In this document: piece after piece, positions 15,658 through 23,814 of the stretch
How the letters are laid out: the number at the start of each line of letters is the position of its first letter
Numbering within the stretch: position 1 is the first letter of the stretch
Assembly (NCBI GenBank): GCA_964556665.1
Contig: CAZKXU010000028.1
Coordinates: 1-34,067, forward strand
Length of the DNA stretch: 34,067 nt
Reading direction: 5' to 3'
DNA from: CAZKXU01 sp964556665
Lineage (GTDB): Bacteria; Bdellovibrionota_C; UBA2361; CAZKXU01
Made by a program: the position numbers and the translations under genes
The notes under the pieces: generated by a model
Told to the model about the DNA's origin: nothing
The model's database searches: none
Seen by the model: the letters and a program-made list of their open reading frames with translations, nothing else

Positions 15658-15814
15658 GGGACCGCGGGCTTCCAGCGCGCTTTTATTCATGTTAATTCAA
15701 CAAAGCGGGCTGGACCACGCTACGCGTGGACTTGTTGATGCTTGCTTTGCAAGCATTTATCTTACGCTGCCTGGTAGGAGTGCTTTGCACTATCCAGGCG
15801 CGTCCCGCGGTCCC
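15658..15814. repeat. Family A repeat, long multi-hairpin copy
   Basis: Bounded by GGGACCGCGGGC and CCCGCGGTCCC. Inside, read on the minus strand, are three further hairpins: CCTGG...CCAGG enclosing AGTGC/GCACT, GCTTGC/GCAAGC, and CCACGC/GCGTGG. The same order and linkers occur at 32657-32808. The left end overlaps the 5' extension of the TadE frame. It fills most of the 257-bp gap between the TadE frame's upstream ATG and flgE; the remainder holds the sigma-54-like site. Confidence 0.85.
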
Positions 15815-15843
15815 ATTGGACTATTCCTATTGTACCATAATTC

Positions 15844-15860
15844 TTGGCAAGAATCTTGCC
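15844..15860 (+). promoter_or_regulatory. Candidate sigma-54 promoter of flgE (-24/-12)
   Basis: TTGGCAAGAATCTTGCC carries GG (15846-15847) and GC (15858-15859) ten bases apart, and matches the TGGCACG-N4-TTGC consensus except for one base in the -24 block and the last base. The predicted start point is about 77 bases before the flgE ATG. Hook genes are sigma-54 dependent in many Gram-negative bacteria. The site is also a near-perfect palindrome (TGGCAAGA-A-TCTTGCCA), so an operator or hairpin is an alternative reading. Confidence 0.55.
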
Positions 15861-15947
15861 AGTATATTTATATCGGCATCTTGAGGGGGTTAGTAACGGA
15901 AAAATACTCCCTTTTTAGGCAATAATTTCCAAGGAACTGGAGCACTT

Positions 15948-17192
15948 ATGCGCCTTGAATCAGCACTATACGCAAACCGCTCAGGTACACTCGTACATGG
16001 TCAAGCCATATCAGTGATTAGTGATAATATCTCAAACTCTAATACTACGGCTTATAAATCCTCGAAGGTACAGTTTTCTGATTTATTAAGCGGAACCAAC
16101 TCTAGTGATAATAGTTCCCTTGCCGTCTCTGGTAGTGGGGTGCAGCTTCAGTCCGTTAAACCGATATTCCAAAATGGGGTGATAGAGTTTACAGGGAAAA
16201 ATTTAGATCTCGCTATCGAGGGGAACGGATTCTTTCTCGTTGGGGATGCAGATAATCCATTATACTCACGTGCTGGAACATTTGGACTAAATGATGAAGG
16301 GCTCTTGGTAAACGGAGCAGGGGACGAGGTGCTTGGTTATACTGGTGATTCAGAGACGCTAGGAACTCTGGATATGGTTAACGTGGTTGTTTCAGCGGAA
16401 GCTACCTCAAGAATCACCCTGAAGGGTAATCTCGATTCACGCTCACCGATTACGACTATTCCGGATACAATTGATGAATTTACAGATATTGGAGAGTCAG
16501 CCACGACATCTACTGTCTTTTCATCGGTAGACTCTTTAGGAGAGCAGCATGATATACTCTTCGCCTTGTATAAAACAGCACCTAACACCTGGAAGGCACG
16601 GGCCTATATCGATGGTGGAGAGGTCGGAGGCACTGCAGGAGCACCAGTGCAGATTGGAGAGGAAACAACGCTAAATTTTAGCAGCACTGGCGGGCTTACA
16701 GGAGAGGTGTTACTTACAGCTACACCAGCCTACTCTAACGGCTCAAATCCAGGCAATTTTGCGGTTGATCTAAGCAACTATGTTCAATTAGCAACTGGCT
16801 CTGAGATTAAACTCGTTTCCTCAGATGGGCAGCTCGGAGGAAGTGTAGAGAGTTATGATGCCAAATCAGATGGGCGGCTTTTTGCTACATTAGATTCCGG
16901 AACTCAAACACTTATTGGAACTATAGCGCTTGCAAATTTTACCAATGTTGATGGTTTGCAGCGCGCTGGTAATAGTGCCTATGTTGAAGGTACTAATGTT
17001 GGCACACGCACTGTAGATAATCCCGGAGAGAGCGGATTAGGAGAATTACGAGGAGGTTCGCTTGAGCGTTCGACGGTCGATCTAGCGGAACAGTATGTAG
17101 AATTGATCTTCTATCAACGTGGGTTCCAAGCAAACGCCCAGAACTTAAGTACTGTTAGTCAGCTACTACAGCAGATTATTTCATTAAAGTAG
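15948..17192 (+). CDS. flgE: Flagellar hook protein FlgE
   Basis: FlgE forms the curved hook joining flagellar rod and filament. Seen: the N-terminal rod-family segment ALYANRSGTLVHGQAISVIS followed by DNISNSNTTAYKSS, the hook core NGVIEFTGKNLDLAIEGNGFF, a variable surface domain, and the C-terminal helix VDLAEQYVELIFYQRGFQAN with a QQIISLK end. At 414 aa it is a normal FlgE, longer than FlgF or FlgG. GGAG lies 5 bases before the ATG. It is not beside other hook genes (flgD, flgK), so flagellar genes here are dispersed. The 3' end overlaps the convergent SGNH gene by 17 bp. Confidence 0.9.
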   Translation: MRLESALYANRSGTLVHGQAISVISDNISNSNTTAYKSSKVQFSDLLSGTNSSDNSSLAVSGSGVQLQSVKPIFQNGVIEFTGKNLDLAIEGNGFFLVGDADNPLYSRAGTFGLNDEGLLVNGAGDEVLGYTGDSETLGTLDMVNVVVSAEATSRITLKGNLDSRSPITTIPDTIDEFTDIGESATTSTVFSSVDSLGEQHDILFALYKTAPNTWKARAYIDGGEVGGTAGAPVQIGEETTLNFSSTGGLTGEVLLTATPAYSNGSNPGNFAVDLSNYVQLATGSEIKLVSSDGQLGGSVESYDAKSDGRLFATLDSGTQTLIGTIALANFTNVDGLQRAGNSAYVEGTNVGTRTVDNPGESGLGELRGGSLERSTVDLAEQYVELIFYQRGFQANAQNLSTVSQLLQQIISLK

Positions 17193-18249
17193 TTTTGAGC
17201 CACTGAGCTGCTGCTGTCCCGATTAAGTGATTGGTATCAGCCTTAGTATGACACTGATCGTAGAAGATCTCCTGGTTCCTGTATTGTCTGAGTAGTGGTA
17301 GAAGATCATAAACTGGAAATCCAAAATTATTAGATAATTCCTGCAATTTTTTTTGTGGATAATCATCGACGAAATCTGCATAAACCTGAAATGATACAGG
17401 AAATGCGAGTATTCCGATCTTAAATCCATACTTCTTCGAAAGACTGTCAGCTCGTTCAAGCTGATTGTTTATCGTCTTCCATGACTCAGCAAGCCAGCCT
17501 GCACCCCAGTCGTATTTGGCGTGTTCAATTAGCTCTTTAAATTGCTGCGGATCCGATTTCCAATTTAATTTATCTTTATATTCTACCCAGCGCAGTGGCT
17601 TCTCTGGAGACTCATCAAGAAAATTCTGAAAGAGGAAATATCTGTAGATAGCATCGACTATAAGAAAATTGGATCTCCACCATACAAGTCTCCCCATCTT
17701 ACTAATAAACCCCCAGGCTGGGCGACTGTCATTAAGATAAAAACCGAATAGAACAATATTCGGCCTGATTTTCTCAACGATTTCTTCTAGTAGATCAAGT
17801 TCTTCAAGCAAGCCAACATTACTAAGACCTCCATTTATAACGGTTAGGTTCTCCATATCAAGATTGCGATGAATTGAACTAACATATGTATCTTCTGCAG
17901 GTAGGTAGTCGGCTAAAGTAATCGAATCTCCTAACACTAGAATACGTGTCTCACCAACATGTGTTTTATCTATCTCGGCAGCTCTTAATCCTAGTGAGTT
18001 AGTGTTAATATGGATGTCTTGCTCGGAAAGATAGTGATTCTTAATCGTAACTTTTGCATTAGGTACGAGTCGCCGTCCTTTATCTGTCAGCCTAACAAGT
18101 AGAAAAGGATCGGATTGAATTAATACGGTGTGTGAAGAGTCAGATTGTCGTACGATAAAAGCAGAATTGGCACGTAGATACATCTCCATACCTAGTAAAG
18201 TTATGGCAACGGAGATAGCCCAAATAGAGAATTTAAAAATTATTCGCAT
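17176..18249 (-). CDS. Membrane-anchored SGNH-fold hydrolase-like protein (paralogue 1)
   Basis: An N-terminal membrane helix (about residues 5-24) is followed by SGNH/GDSL blocks: the nucleophile in LVLGDSIT, a glycine block at INGGLSNVG, the asparagine block in GFYLNDSRPAWG, and the Asp/His pair in FYDQCHTKADTNH. The domain should face the periplasm. SGNH proteins of this sort remove or add acyl groups on glycans, but the substrate is unknown. It shares block sequences with the protein at 32838-33965, including YLNDSRP and DWGAxWxxESWK, so the two are paralogues. Related enzymes often accompany carbamoyltransferase/SxtJ genes, found here 11 kb away. Confidence 0.7.
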   Translation of the reverse strand: MRIIFKFSIWAISVAITLLGMEMYLRANSAFIVRQSDSSHTVLIQSDPFLLVRLTDKGRRLVPNAKVTIKNHYLSEQDIHINTNSLGLRAAEIDKTHVGETRILVLGDSITLADYLPAEDTYVSSIHRNLDMENLTVINGGLSNVGLLEELDLLEEIVEKIRPNIVLFGFYLNDSRPAWGFISKMGRLVWWRSNFLIVDAIYRYFLFQNFLDESPEKPLRWVEYKDKLNWKSDPQQFKELIEHAKYDWGAGWLAESWKTINNQLERADSLSKKYGFKIGILAFPVSFQVYADFVDDYPQKKLQELSNNFGFPVYDLLPLLRQYRNQEIFYDQCHTKADTNHLIGTAAAQWLKTTLMK

Positions 18250-18334
18250 TTTACGGTCAAGATCCTTTATACTATATTCCTGTACAGATAGCAGCTTTCA
18301 GAAGCAGAGTAATTGTTCATACAAAGTAGACATT

Positions 18335-18402
18335 GGGAGCGCGCATCCTGCCCGCAAGCGAATCGACTGCAACTTATTTGCGGGCAGGATGCGCGCGGTC
18401 CA
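18335..18402. repeat. Family A repeat, short hairpin copy
   Basis: GGGAGCGCGCATCCTGCCCGC and its near-complement ending GCGCGGTCC form a long hairpin around a loop of about 20 bases. Ends and loop edges resemble the right end of the long copy at 32657-32808. It lies between the FliI-like and SGNH genes. To its right, GGGC-TTT-GCCC forms a second small hairpin before the FliI-like stop. Confidence 0.8.
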
Positions 18403-18446
18403 AGTGTGAGCTGGGCTTTGCCCACATTATCTAAATAATTATATAT

Positions 18447-19757
18447 TTATCTTACGGACAATCTTCCAATTAACTCCTTAAGGGCACCTGAAGATCTCTT
18501 AAAATCTCCATCTTCTTCCGCTCTTTGCAGTAGAATCGATAATAAGTCCTCTTCTAGCTCCAACATAGCTTTAAGCTCTTTATCAGCAGTGCCGCCAAGT
18601 AGCACGATATCCCGATCCCTTTTTAGTCTGGAGAGCATACGTACCGCCTGACGGGCAACTTCAAGATATTCTGTATCGTGAAGCATAGTAAATAGTCGGG
18701 ATACAGATTGAGTTATATCAATAGCAGGACGTATGCCTTGCTCAGCTAGACGGGAACTAAGAACGATATGGCCATCGAGTAAGCTTTTTATCTCATCACC
18801 AAGGGAATCACTCTCTCCCTCGCTGTGCGCTAGCACTGTATAGATCGCTGTTATGGATCCATTCTCATTATTTCCAGCGCGCTCAAGGAGTTTTGGTAGC
18901 TCGTTATAGACTGAACCAGTATAACCTTGCCGTATCGGAAGCTCGCCGGAAGCTAATCCGACATCTCGGATGGCACGCGCCGTGCGGGTAATAGAGTCAA
19001 CCATGAGAAGCACCCGCTTCCCCTGCGCCCTAAAATATTCAGCGATGGCAGTGGCGGTATAAGGCGCCATCTGACGGCGCAGCGCTGATTCATCACTCGT
19101 GGCAACTACTAAGATCGACCTTTTCATCCCATGCCCGCCAAGATTATGTTCGATAAACTCCTTTACCTCACGGCCACGTTCCCCGACCAGAGCAATTACT
19201 GCGACATCGACCTCTGCCTGTCGAGCAATCATGCCTAGTAAAGTTGATTTTCCTAGACCGGCAGAGGCGAATAGTCCTATACGCTGACCAACTCCAATAC
19301 TAAGAAGAAGGTCGATCGAATTAACTCCGGTAATTAGCTGCTCCGTGATCGGTTCTCTGCTTAATGCATTTGGTGGAGGCTCAAAAATATTAAGCTCTAC
19401 AGATTTAGTTGGCACGCAAGCTGTAGTCTGAAGGATTGGGCGGCCCCAGGCATCAAGCACCTGGCCTTTAAGCTCCGGAGAAAAGTGTACTGATGGGCGC
19501 ATCATCTCACAGGATACCTCTGCGCCAACACAAAGGCCCTCTGCTGAGTCAAAGGGTGCTAGCGTAATCCGATCCTCCTCGAATCCGACAACTTGAGCTG
19601 GGATTTTTCTGCCGCTTCTTTCTGCAAGATAACATAAATCTCCTATAGCAGCTTGCGGAATACGTGCCAACACTACAGCACCTCGAACACTTACTACCCG
19701 TCCGGAGCTTCTAAAAGGGGGAGGATCGATTTCATTTAGAAGATTGCGCAATTGCAT
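18447..19757 (-). CDS. fliI: FliI/SctN-family export ATPase
   Basis: This ATPase energises substrate entry into the flagellar type III export gate. Seen: the F1-like N-terminal barrel, GQVLDAWGRPI, TGVNSIDLLLSIGVGQRIG, Walker A in ASAGLGKST, LVGERGREVKEF, Walker B LLMVDSITR, and LPKLLERAG. The Walker region differs from the usual AGSGVGKST, and the normally conserved LIRIGAYxxG near the C-terminus reads IVLLGGTADKE, so it is a divergent member. An ATG at 19757 with AGGGAG 6 bases upstream is preferred over the TTG at 19775. It overlaps the FliH-like gene by 26 bp. A non-flagellar SctN is possible, but flgE in the window favours FliI. Confidence 0.82.
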   Translation of the reverse strand: MQLRNLLNEIDPPPFRSSGRVVSVRGAVVLARIPQAAIGDLCYLAERSGRKIPAQVVGFEEDRITLAPFDSAEGLCVGAEVSCEMMRPSVHFSPELKGQVLDAWGRPILQTTACVPTKSVELNIFEPPPNALSREPITEQLITGVNSIDLLLSIGVGQRIGLFASAGLGKSTLLGMIARQAEVDVAVIALVGERGREVKEFIEHNLGGHGMKRSILVVATSDESALRRQMAPYTATAIAEYFRAQGKRVLLMVDSITRTARAIRDVGLASGELPIRQGYTGSVYNELPKLLERAGNNENGSITAIYTVLAHSEGESDSLGDEIKSLLDGHIVLSSRLAEQGIRPAIDITQSVSRLFTMLHDTEYLEVARQAVRMLSRLKRDRDIVLLGGTADKELKAMLELEEDLLSILLQRAEEDGDFKRSSGALKELIGRLSVR

Positions 19758-20376
19758 TTTGCTCTCCCTTTTCAATACTCAATTTGTAGATCATCTTGGA
19801 CTTAATCAGATCTAACTGTGCTTGCCATGATAGTTCGATCTTGCCTGAGATGCTTTCAACAATGGCATCTCCTCTTGTGATCTCAGAATCAGAGATGAGT
19901 TTAAAGGGTAGCGTCTCTAGTAGTTGCTTTAGATCCTTTGCAACGCTGTCTTCGTCAAGCGGATTTACGGTTATTTTAAGTGCACGTCGATCAATTAAGG
20001 CCCTAATCGCCTCCTCGATCCGTGCTGTTATTAAATTACTATTATCTGTAAATTGTTCACCTAAAATCCTTTCTATTACCCCAATACTTAGATTTACACA
20101 GTCCTCCTTAGCCTGTTGAACTAGCTCGACGTACTTGTGCTGTAAAATTAAAAGCTCTGCCTGGAGAGAACGCTCAGCCCCTTTCGCGGCAGATTGATAT
20201 GCTAACCTGCGTGCACGTATGCGTGAGGATCTTAATCTTCGTGCAGCAGCCCGACGCTGCATGAGAAATTCTCTTTTCAACTCCTGCTGCATATTCTGTA
20301 AAAGCTCGATTCCGCACAGAATAGCGCTGGCATCTGAGCTTGAAAAAGGGAGATATGTAGCTGATATCACAGTCAT
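19732..20376 (-). CDS. fliH: FliH/SctL-like stator of the export ATPase
   Basis: The 214-aa protein has a polar, Arg/Ala-rich helical stretch (about residues 30-100, likely coiled coil) and then a C-terminal domain with LSIGVIERILGE and LKITVNPLDED, as in FliH and V/F-ATPase E-type stalks. FliH dimers bind FliI and regulate its ATPase activity and its docking at the export gate. Sequence similarity in this family is low, so the call rests on composition, the C-terminal domain and overlap with the ATPase gene. The N-terminal export-gate tail with tryptophans seen in some FliH proteins is not evident. Confidence 0.7.
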   Translation of the reverse strand: MTVISATYLPFSSSDASAILCGIELLQNMQQELKREFLMQRRAAARRLRSSRIRARRLAYQSAAKGAERSLQAELLILQHKYVELVQQAKEDCVNLSIGVIERILGEQFTDNSNLITARIEEAIRALIDRRALKITVNPLDEDSVAKDLKQLLETLPFKLISDSEITRGDAIVESISGKIELSWQAQLDLIKSKMIYKLSIEKGEQNAIAQSSK

Positions 20377-20438
20377 TTATGTTGTAACGGTTACTCTTCC
20401 GTAGCGATATAGATATGTATTCGAGAAAAAGCAGTGAA

Positions 20439-20459
20439 AGTTTCCTTTTTTAGGAAACT
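20439..20459 (-). terminator. Hairpin spanning the murJ stop codon
   Basis: AGTTTCC and GGAAACT pair around a 7-base loop that contains the murJ TAA stop. On the minus strand a T-containing stretch follows (TTTCACTGCTTTTTC), but not an uninterrupted U tract. It may be a weak terminator or an attenuator between murJ and fliH. Confidence 0.4.
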
Positions 20460-22057
20460 CTCTTTGCCCTTGCTATGATTTCGTTCAATTCTGCTGAACG
20501 TATTAAAAATGAGAAGAATATAAATATAGAAACTGACAAAGTACTCTGCCAGAATAAAGACCAGGCGGAATTACATTCTGGGAAAAAGTAAAGTACACCA
20601 AAGGTTAATAACAGAGCCGCTATTGCCTTATTACCTGCGCGTAAGAAAGGAGACCATGAGATCGAATCGTTTCTACGTGCAAGAAGGTAGATGCTCACTA
20701 CAAGAGAGAGGAGAGACGGTAGGGAGGAGGCAAGCGCAAGTCCTAGATGGCCAAGTGCATATGTAGGCAACCAAAGCCTTAAAAAATTCTGAGCACCTGT
20801 TAATACTGAATAAAGTGAGCCCGAGGTGGGTATTAAGTCTCCCATCAAGGTTAGTGCTAGGATGATATTAATTAAAAGATTTATTAACCCGATCAATGTA
20901 GGCGTGCGTGTATCTTTGCTTGCGATAAAGGCACGCGCTATCAGAGACTGACAACTTATACTCCACAGCCCTAGAGCCAAACCTTTGACTGCCAAGGCTG
21001 TCATCGCTGTTGAGTGTGCATCAAATGCGCCGCGCTCAAACAGCACTCGTACAATTGGAATAGCAAAATAGAAAATAAACGCCGACGTGGGCAGCATGAT
21101 AAAACTAGTAAAGCGCAGCGAGTCCATTAATTTTTTTGCGAAATCGCTTTTATCAGAGTTGGAGTTTGATTGTGCAAGAGCCGGAAGTAAGACTGAGCCA
21201 AGAGCGATTGTAAATACACCTATCGGGAGTTGAGTGAGTCTGTCAGCATAAAACAGCCAGGAGACACTGCCATTTTGCAGGAATGAAGCAAGAATGGTGC
21301 CGATGAAAATAGTGATCTGATAGATCGTTGCTCCAAAGAGTGCGGGTATCATTAGTCCGACAAGATTTCTAATAAGTGGTACTGTAAGTGCAAATCTTGG
21401 GAGAATCGAAAAATTAGCTCTGGCTAAGGCTGGTAGTTGAGCTATAACTTGAGCAGCTCCTCCAAGTAATACAGATCCAGCCATAATTAGGATTGCAATT
21501 GGTGCTGGAAAGAGAAAAGCGAGTGAAGCAGCAACTATAAGCACGAGATTCATAATGACCTGTGCAAATGCCGCGGCACCAAATACTCCGATCGAGCTGA
21601 GTGCGCTGCCTAGTAGAGCGATTAGGCTTACGAAGATGATATACGGAAACATTATCGCGGTAAGATTAGAACAAAGCTCTCGTTTGCCTGAGATAAGCGC
21701 AAATCCAGGGGCAAAGATATCGGTAATCTCAGAGGAAAAAATTATGCCTAGCACGGAAAGAGTGCCAGTTGCCAGTAGCAGGAAACTGCAGGTGATTCTT
21801 AAGGACTCTTGTGCGGCAGCGTGGCTTTTTTTTAATTCTTCAGTAAATAACGGTACAAAAGCGGAGGTAAGAGCACCTTCAGCAACGAAACTTCGCAGTA
21901 GATTGGGAATGCGAAAAGCTACGAAAAAGGCATCTGCGTAAAGACCGGAGCCAAACAGCATGGCCATTAGTAGATCACGGATAAACCCTAAGGCACGGCT
22001 TAGGATCGTCATAGTCGCAACTATCGCCGTGCCACGTAGTATGGATATAGAAGCCAT
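20450..22057 (-). CDS. murJ: Lipid II flippase MurJ (MviN)
   Basis: MurJ moves the peptidoglycan precursor lipid II across the cytoplasmic membrane. The 535-aa protein is almost wholly hydrophobic with about 14 membrane segments. It carries family landmarks: SRALGFIRDLLMAMLFGSG, DAFFVAFRIPNLLRSFVAEGALTSAFVPLF, WLFYADRLTQLPIGVFTIALGSVLLPALA, and RVLFERGAFD. The arginines of the central cavity lie in these motifs. It is between a dsbA-like and the fliH/fliI-like genes on the same strand, perhaps as one transcription unit interrupted by hairpins. Confidence 0.93.
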   Translation of the reverse strand: MASISILRGTAIVATMTILSRALGFIRDLLMAMLFGSGLYADAFFVAFRIPNLLRSFVAEGALTSAFVPLFTEELKKSHAAAQESLRITCSFLLLATGTLSVLGIIFSSEITDIFAPGFALISGKRELCSNLTAIMFPYIIFVSLIALLGSALSSIGVFGAAAFAQVIMNLVLIVAASLAFLFPAPIAILIMAGSVLLGGAAQVIAQLPALARANFSILPRFALTVPLIRNLVGLMIPALFGATIYQITIFIGTILASFLQNGSVSWLFYADRLTQLPIGVFTIALGSVLLPALAQSNSNSDKSDFAKKLMDSLRFTSFIMLPTSAFIFYFAIPIVRVLFERGAFDAHSTAMTALAVKGLALGLWSISCQSLIARAFIASKDTRTPTLIGLINLLINIILALTLMGDLIPTSGSLYSVLTGAQNFLRLWLPTYALGHLGLALASSLPSLLSLVVSIYLLARRNDSISWSPFLRAGNKAIAALLLTFGVLYFFPECNSAWSLFWQSTLSVSIFIFFSFLIRSAELNEIIARAKRVS

Positions 22058-22081
22058 CCCAACATTTCAGCAATAGTTAGA

Positions 22082-22157
22082 CTGGGACCGCGGGCATCTT
22101 GCCCGCATTCTCACAACTGCTGCTGCGATTCAGCGGGCAAGATGCCCGCGGTCCCAG
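22082..22157. repeat. Family A repeat, short copy with perfect 25-bp stem
   Basis: CTGGGACCGCGGGCATCTTG begins the left arm (22082-22106) and its exact reverse complement forms the right arm (22133-22157), giving 25 uninterrupted base pairs around a 26-base loop. It lies between the dsbA-like stop and murJ start. No T tract follows on either strand, so it could act as a processing or stability element. Confidence 0.9.
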
Positions 22158-22174
22158 GTAAAGTTTATCTCTCC

Positions 22175-22969
22175 CTATCCAGCCTTCTGAGTGTCAGCTG
22201 AGGCGGTAGCACTCTTTCCGGTTAACCAGCGATCGATGATCCCTTTAAAGTGCTCGAACGGGTATGCGCCTTTTACCGCTACGCCGTTAACAAAAAAGCC
22301 AGGTGTTCCCTGGATCCCATTTTTCTTTCCAAGCTCGGTATCAGCAGCAACTGCCTTCGCTGCTTCATCCGATGAGCTGTCTTTCTTAAATTGCTCAATG
22401 TTAAGGCCTAATTTCTTAGCATGCTCAAGGTAAAGAGCGTCTCCTAAGTTTGCCTGATTTGCGAAAAGTGCATCATGCATCTCCCAGAATTTACCTTGCT
22501 TGCCGGCAGCATATGCTGCTTTTGCTGCAGGAACAGCATCTTTATGGAAATCAAGAGGCAGATTTTTAAATACTACCTTTACATCGTTAGGATATGCTTT
22601 TAATACCTCTTCCATTGTCTTGGCACCACGTGAACAGTATGGGCACTGGAAGTCAGAGAATTCAATAATCGTAACTTTAGCTCCGGCTGGTCCACGTGAA
22701 GGACTATTGCCTGCATCAATTTTCACAGGATTTTTAAACTGCTCCTCAGTTTCTGCCATCGCGCGAGCCTGCTGCTCTTTTTTCGCACTCTCCTGCTGCT
22801 TTCTAAAGTAGCCCTCAACAGTTTTTGCGATTTTCTCCTGCCCTACATCTGTAGCAAGGTATTTTTCCATCATGGCATTAAAATTTTTGTCGTTTACCTC
22901 AGCAAACGCTGTGTAGGTCGACAGCAATGAGATCACCGCGATCCCTTTGAAAAACAGGTTCCTATTCAT
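22175..22969 (-). CDS. Periplasmic DsbA-family thiol oxidoreductase
   Basis: A signal peptide (MNRNLFFKGIAVISLLSTYT, cleavage likely after AFA) directs the protein to the periplasm. A charged helical region (about residues 25-80) precedes the thioredoxin fold with active site C109-P-Y-C112 in SDFQCPYCSRG and the cis-proline loop GIQGTPGFFVNG. The layout matches DsbA-like proteins with a helical N-terminal extension, of the DsbA/DsbG/BdbD group. It may oxidise or isomerise cysteines in exported proteins; the cysteine-rich TadG-like protein is a plausible client. AAGGA lies 8 bases before the ATG. Confidence 0.85.
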   Translation of the reverse strand: MNRNLFFKGIAVISLLSTYTAFAEVNDKNFNAMMEKYLATDVGQEKIAKTVEGYFRKQQESAKKEQQARAMAETEEQFKNPVKIDAGNSPSRGPAGAKVTIIEFSDFQCPYCSRGAKTMEEVLKAYPNDVKVVFKNLPLDFHKDAVPAAKAAYAAGKQGKFWEMHDALFANQANLGDALYLEHAKKLGLNIEQFKKDSSSDEAAKAVAADTELGKKNGIQGTPGFFVNGVAVKGAYPFEHFKGIIDRWLTGKSATASADTQKAG

Positions 22970-23218
22970 CTCAGTATTCCTTAAAAGAAAAGTTACAAAA
23001 GTTAGAGGCAGCCAGCGTGGCTGCAGCAGCTCAAATTCTTACATAACTTTAGTTATGACGCCACAAGATCAAGCTATAAGGGTTTGTTTTGAACAATAAA
23101 ACATCATTACTCCAAAGCGGTATTTGAGATTAAACCCTGATCTGTTATAAACGGCTTCTAGTCAGCACAGCCGCGCGGCTTAGCTTATAGCGCCGGAGGT
23201 ATTTAAGGGACATATTTT

Positions 23219-23809
23219 ATGAAAAAAGGATTTAAAGTTATAGGAATAATTATGATTTTAGCAATAAGTTTAGCTGCAGAGGTATTCGCGGATACAGAGA
23301 TGATTGTAACATTTGAGACTTCAAAGGGTAATATAGAGATTAAATTAACACCTGAGAAAACCCCAATTACTGTTGCCAATTTTGTAAACCTAATTCAGCG
23401 CGGATATTACAACGGACTTAAATTTCATCGTGTCATAGATAATTTCATGATCCAAGGTGGAGATCCGGAGGGGACGGGCGGCGGTGGACCTGGCTATGAA
23501 TTTCAGGATGAGTTTGATAAGTCACTAAGACATACCGGACCAGGTGTGCTTTCAATGGCAAATCGTGGTCCTGGAACAAACGGCAGTCAGTTCTTCATTA
23601 CGCATGTAGCGACACCTTGGCTAAACGATCATCACACCGTATTCGGGAATGTCACCAAAGGACAGGATGTTGTTAATGCAATACGACAAGGTGACACGAT
23701 CGTTAAGGCAACCGTAAAAGGGGATACTACTGCAGTTTTTGCAAAGGCTGGAGATCGACTAAAGGAATGGAATTCTATTTTGGATAAAAAATTCCCAAAG
23801 AAAGGGTAG
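23219..23809 (+). CDS. Exported cyclophilin-type peptidyl-prolyl cis-trans isomerase
   Basis: A signal peptide (MKKGFKVIGIIMILAISLAA, then EVFA) is followed by a cyclophilin domain. It carries the catalytic FHRVIDNFMIQGGDPEGTG, SMANRGPGTNGSQFFIT with the active-site Gln/Phe segment, and WLNDHHTVFGNV. At 196 aa it resembles PpiA, the periplasmic isomerase that speeds proline isomerisation in exported proteins. AAGGGA lies about 9 bases before the ATG, with GGAGG further upstream. The 249-bp gap before it, up to the dsbA-like gene, holds no gene I can support. Confidence 0.92.
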   Translation: MKKGFKVIGIIMILAISLAAEVFADTEMIVTFETSKGNIEIKLTPEKTPITVANFVNLIQRGYYNGLKFHRVIDNFMIQGGDPEGTGGGGPGYEFQDEFDKSLRHTGPGVLSMANRGPGTNGSQFFITHVATPWLNDHHTVFGNVTKGQDVVNAIRQGDTIVKATVKGDTTAVFAKAGDRLKEWNSILDKKFPKKG

Positions 23810-23814
23810 TAATC

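Noticed and set aside
15560..15925. 121-codon plus-strand open frame
   Set aside because: It crosses the TadE 5' end, the family A repeat and the sigma-54-like site; composition follows the repeat.
22082..22157. Rho-independent terminator
   Set aside because: The stem is strong, but neither strand has a following T tract and the same sequence recurs elsewhere as a repeat.
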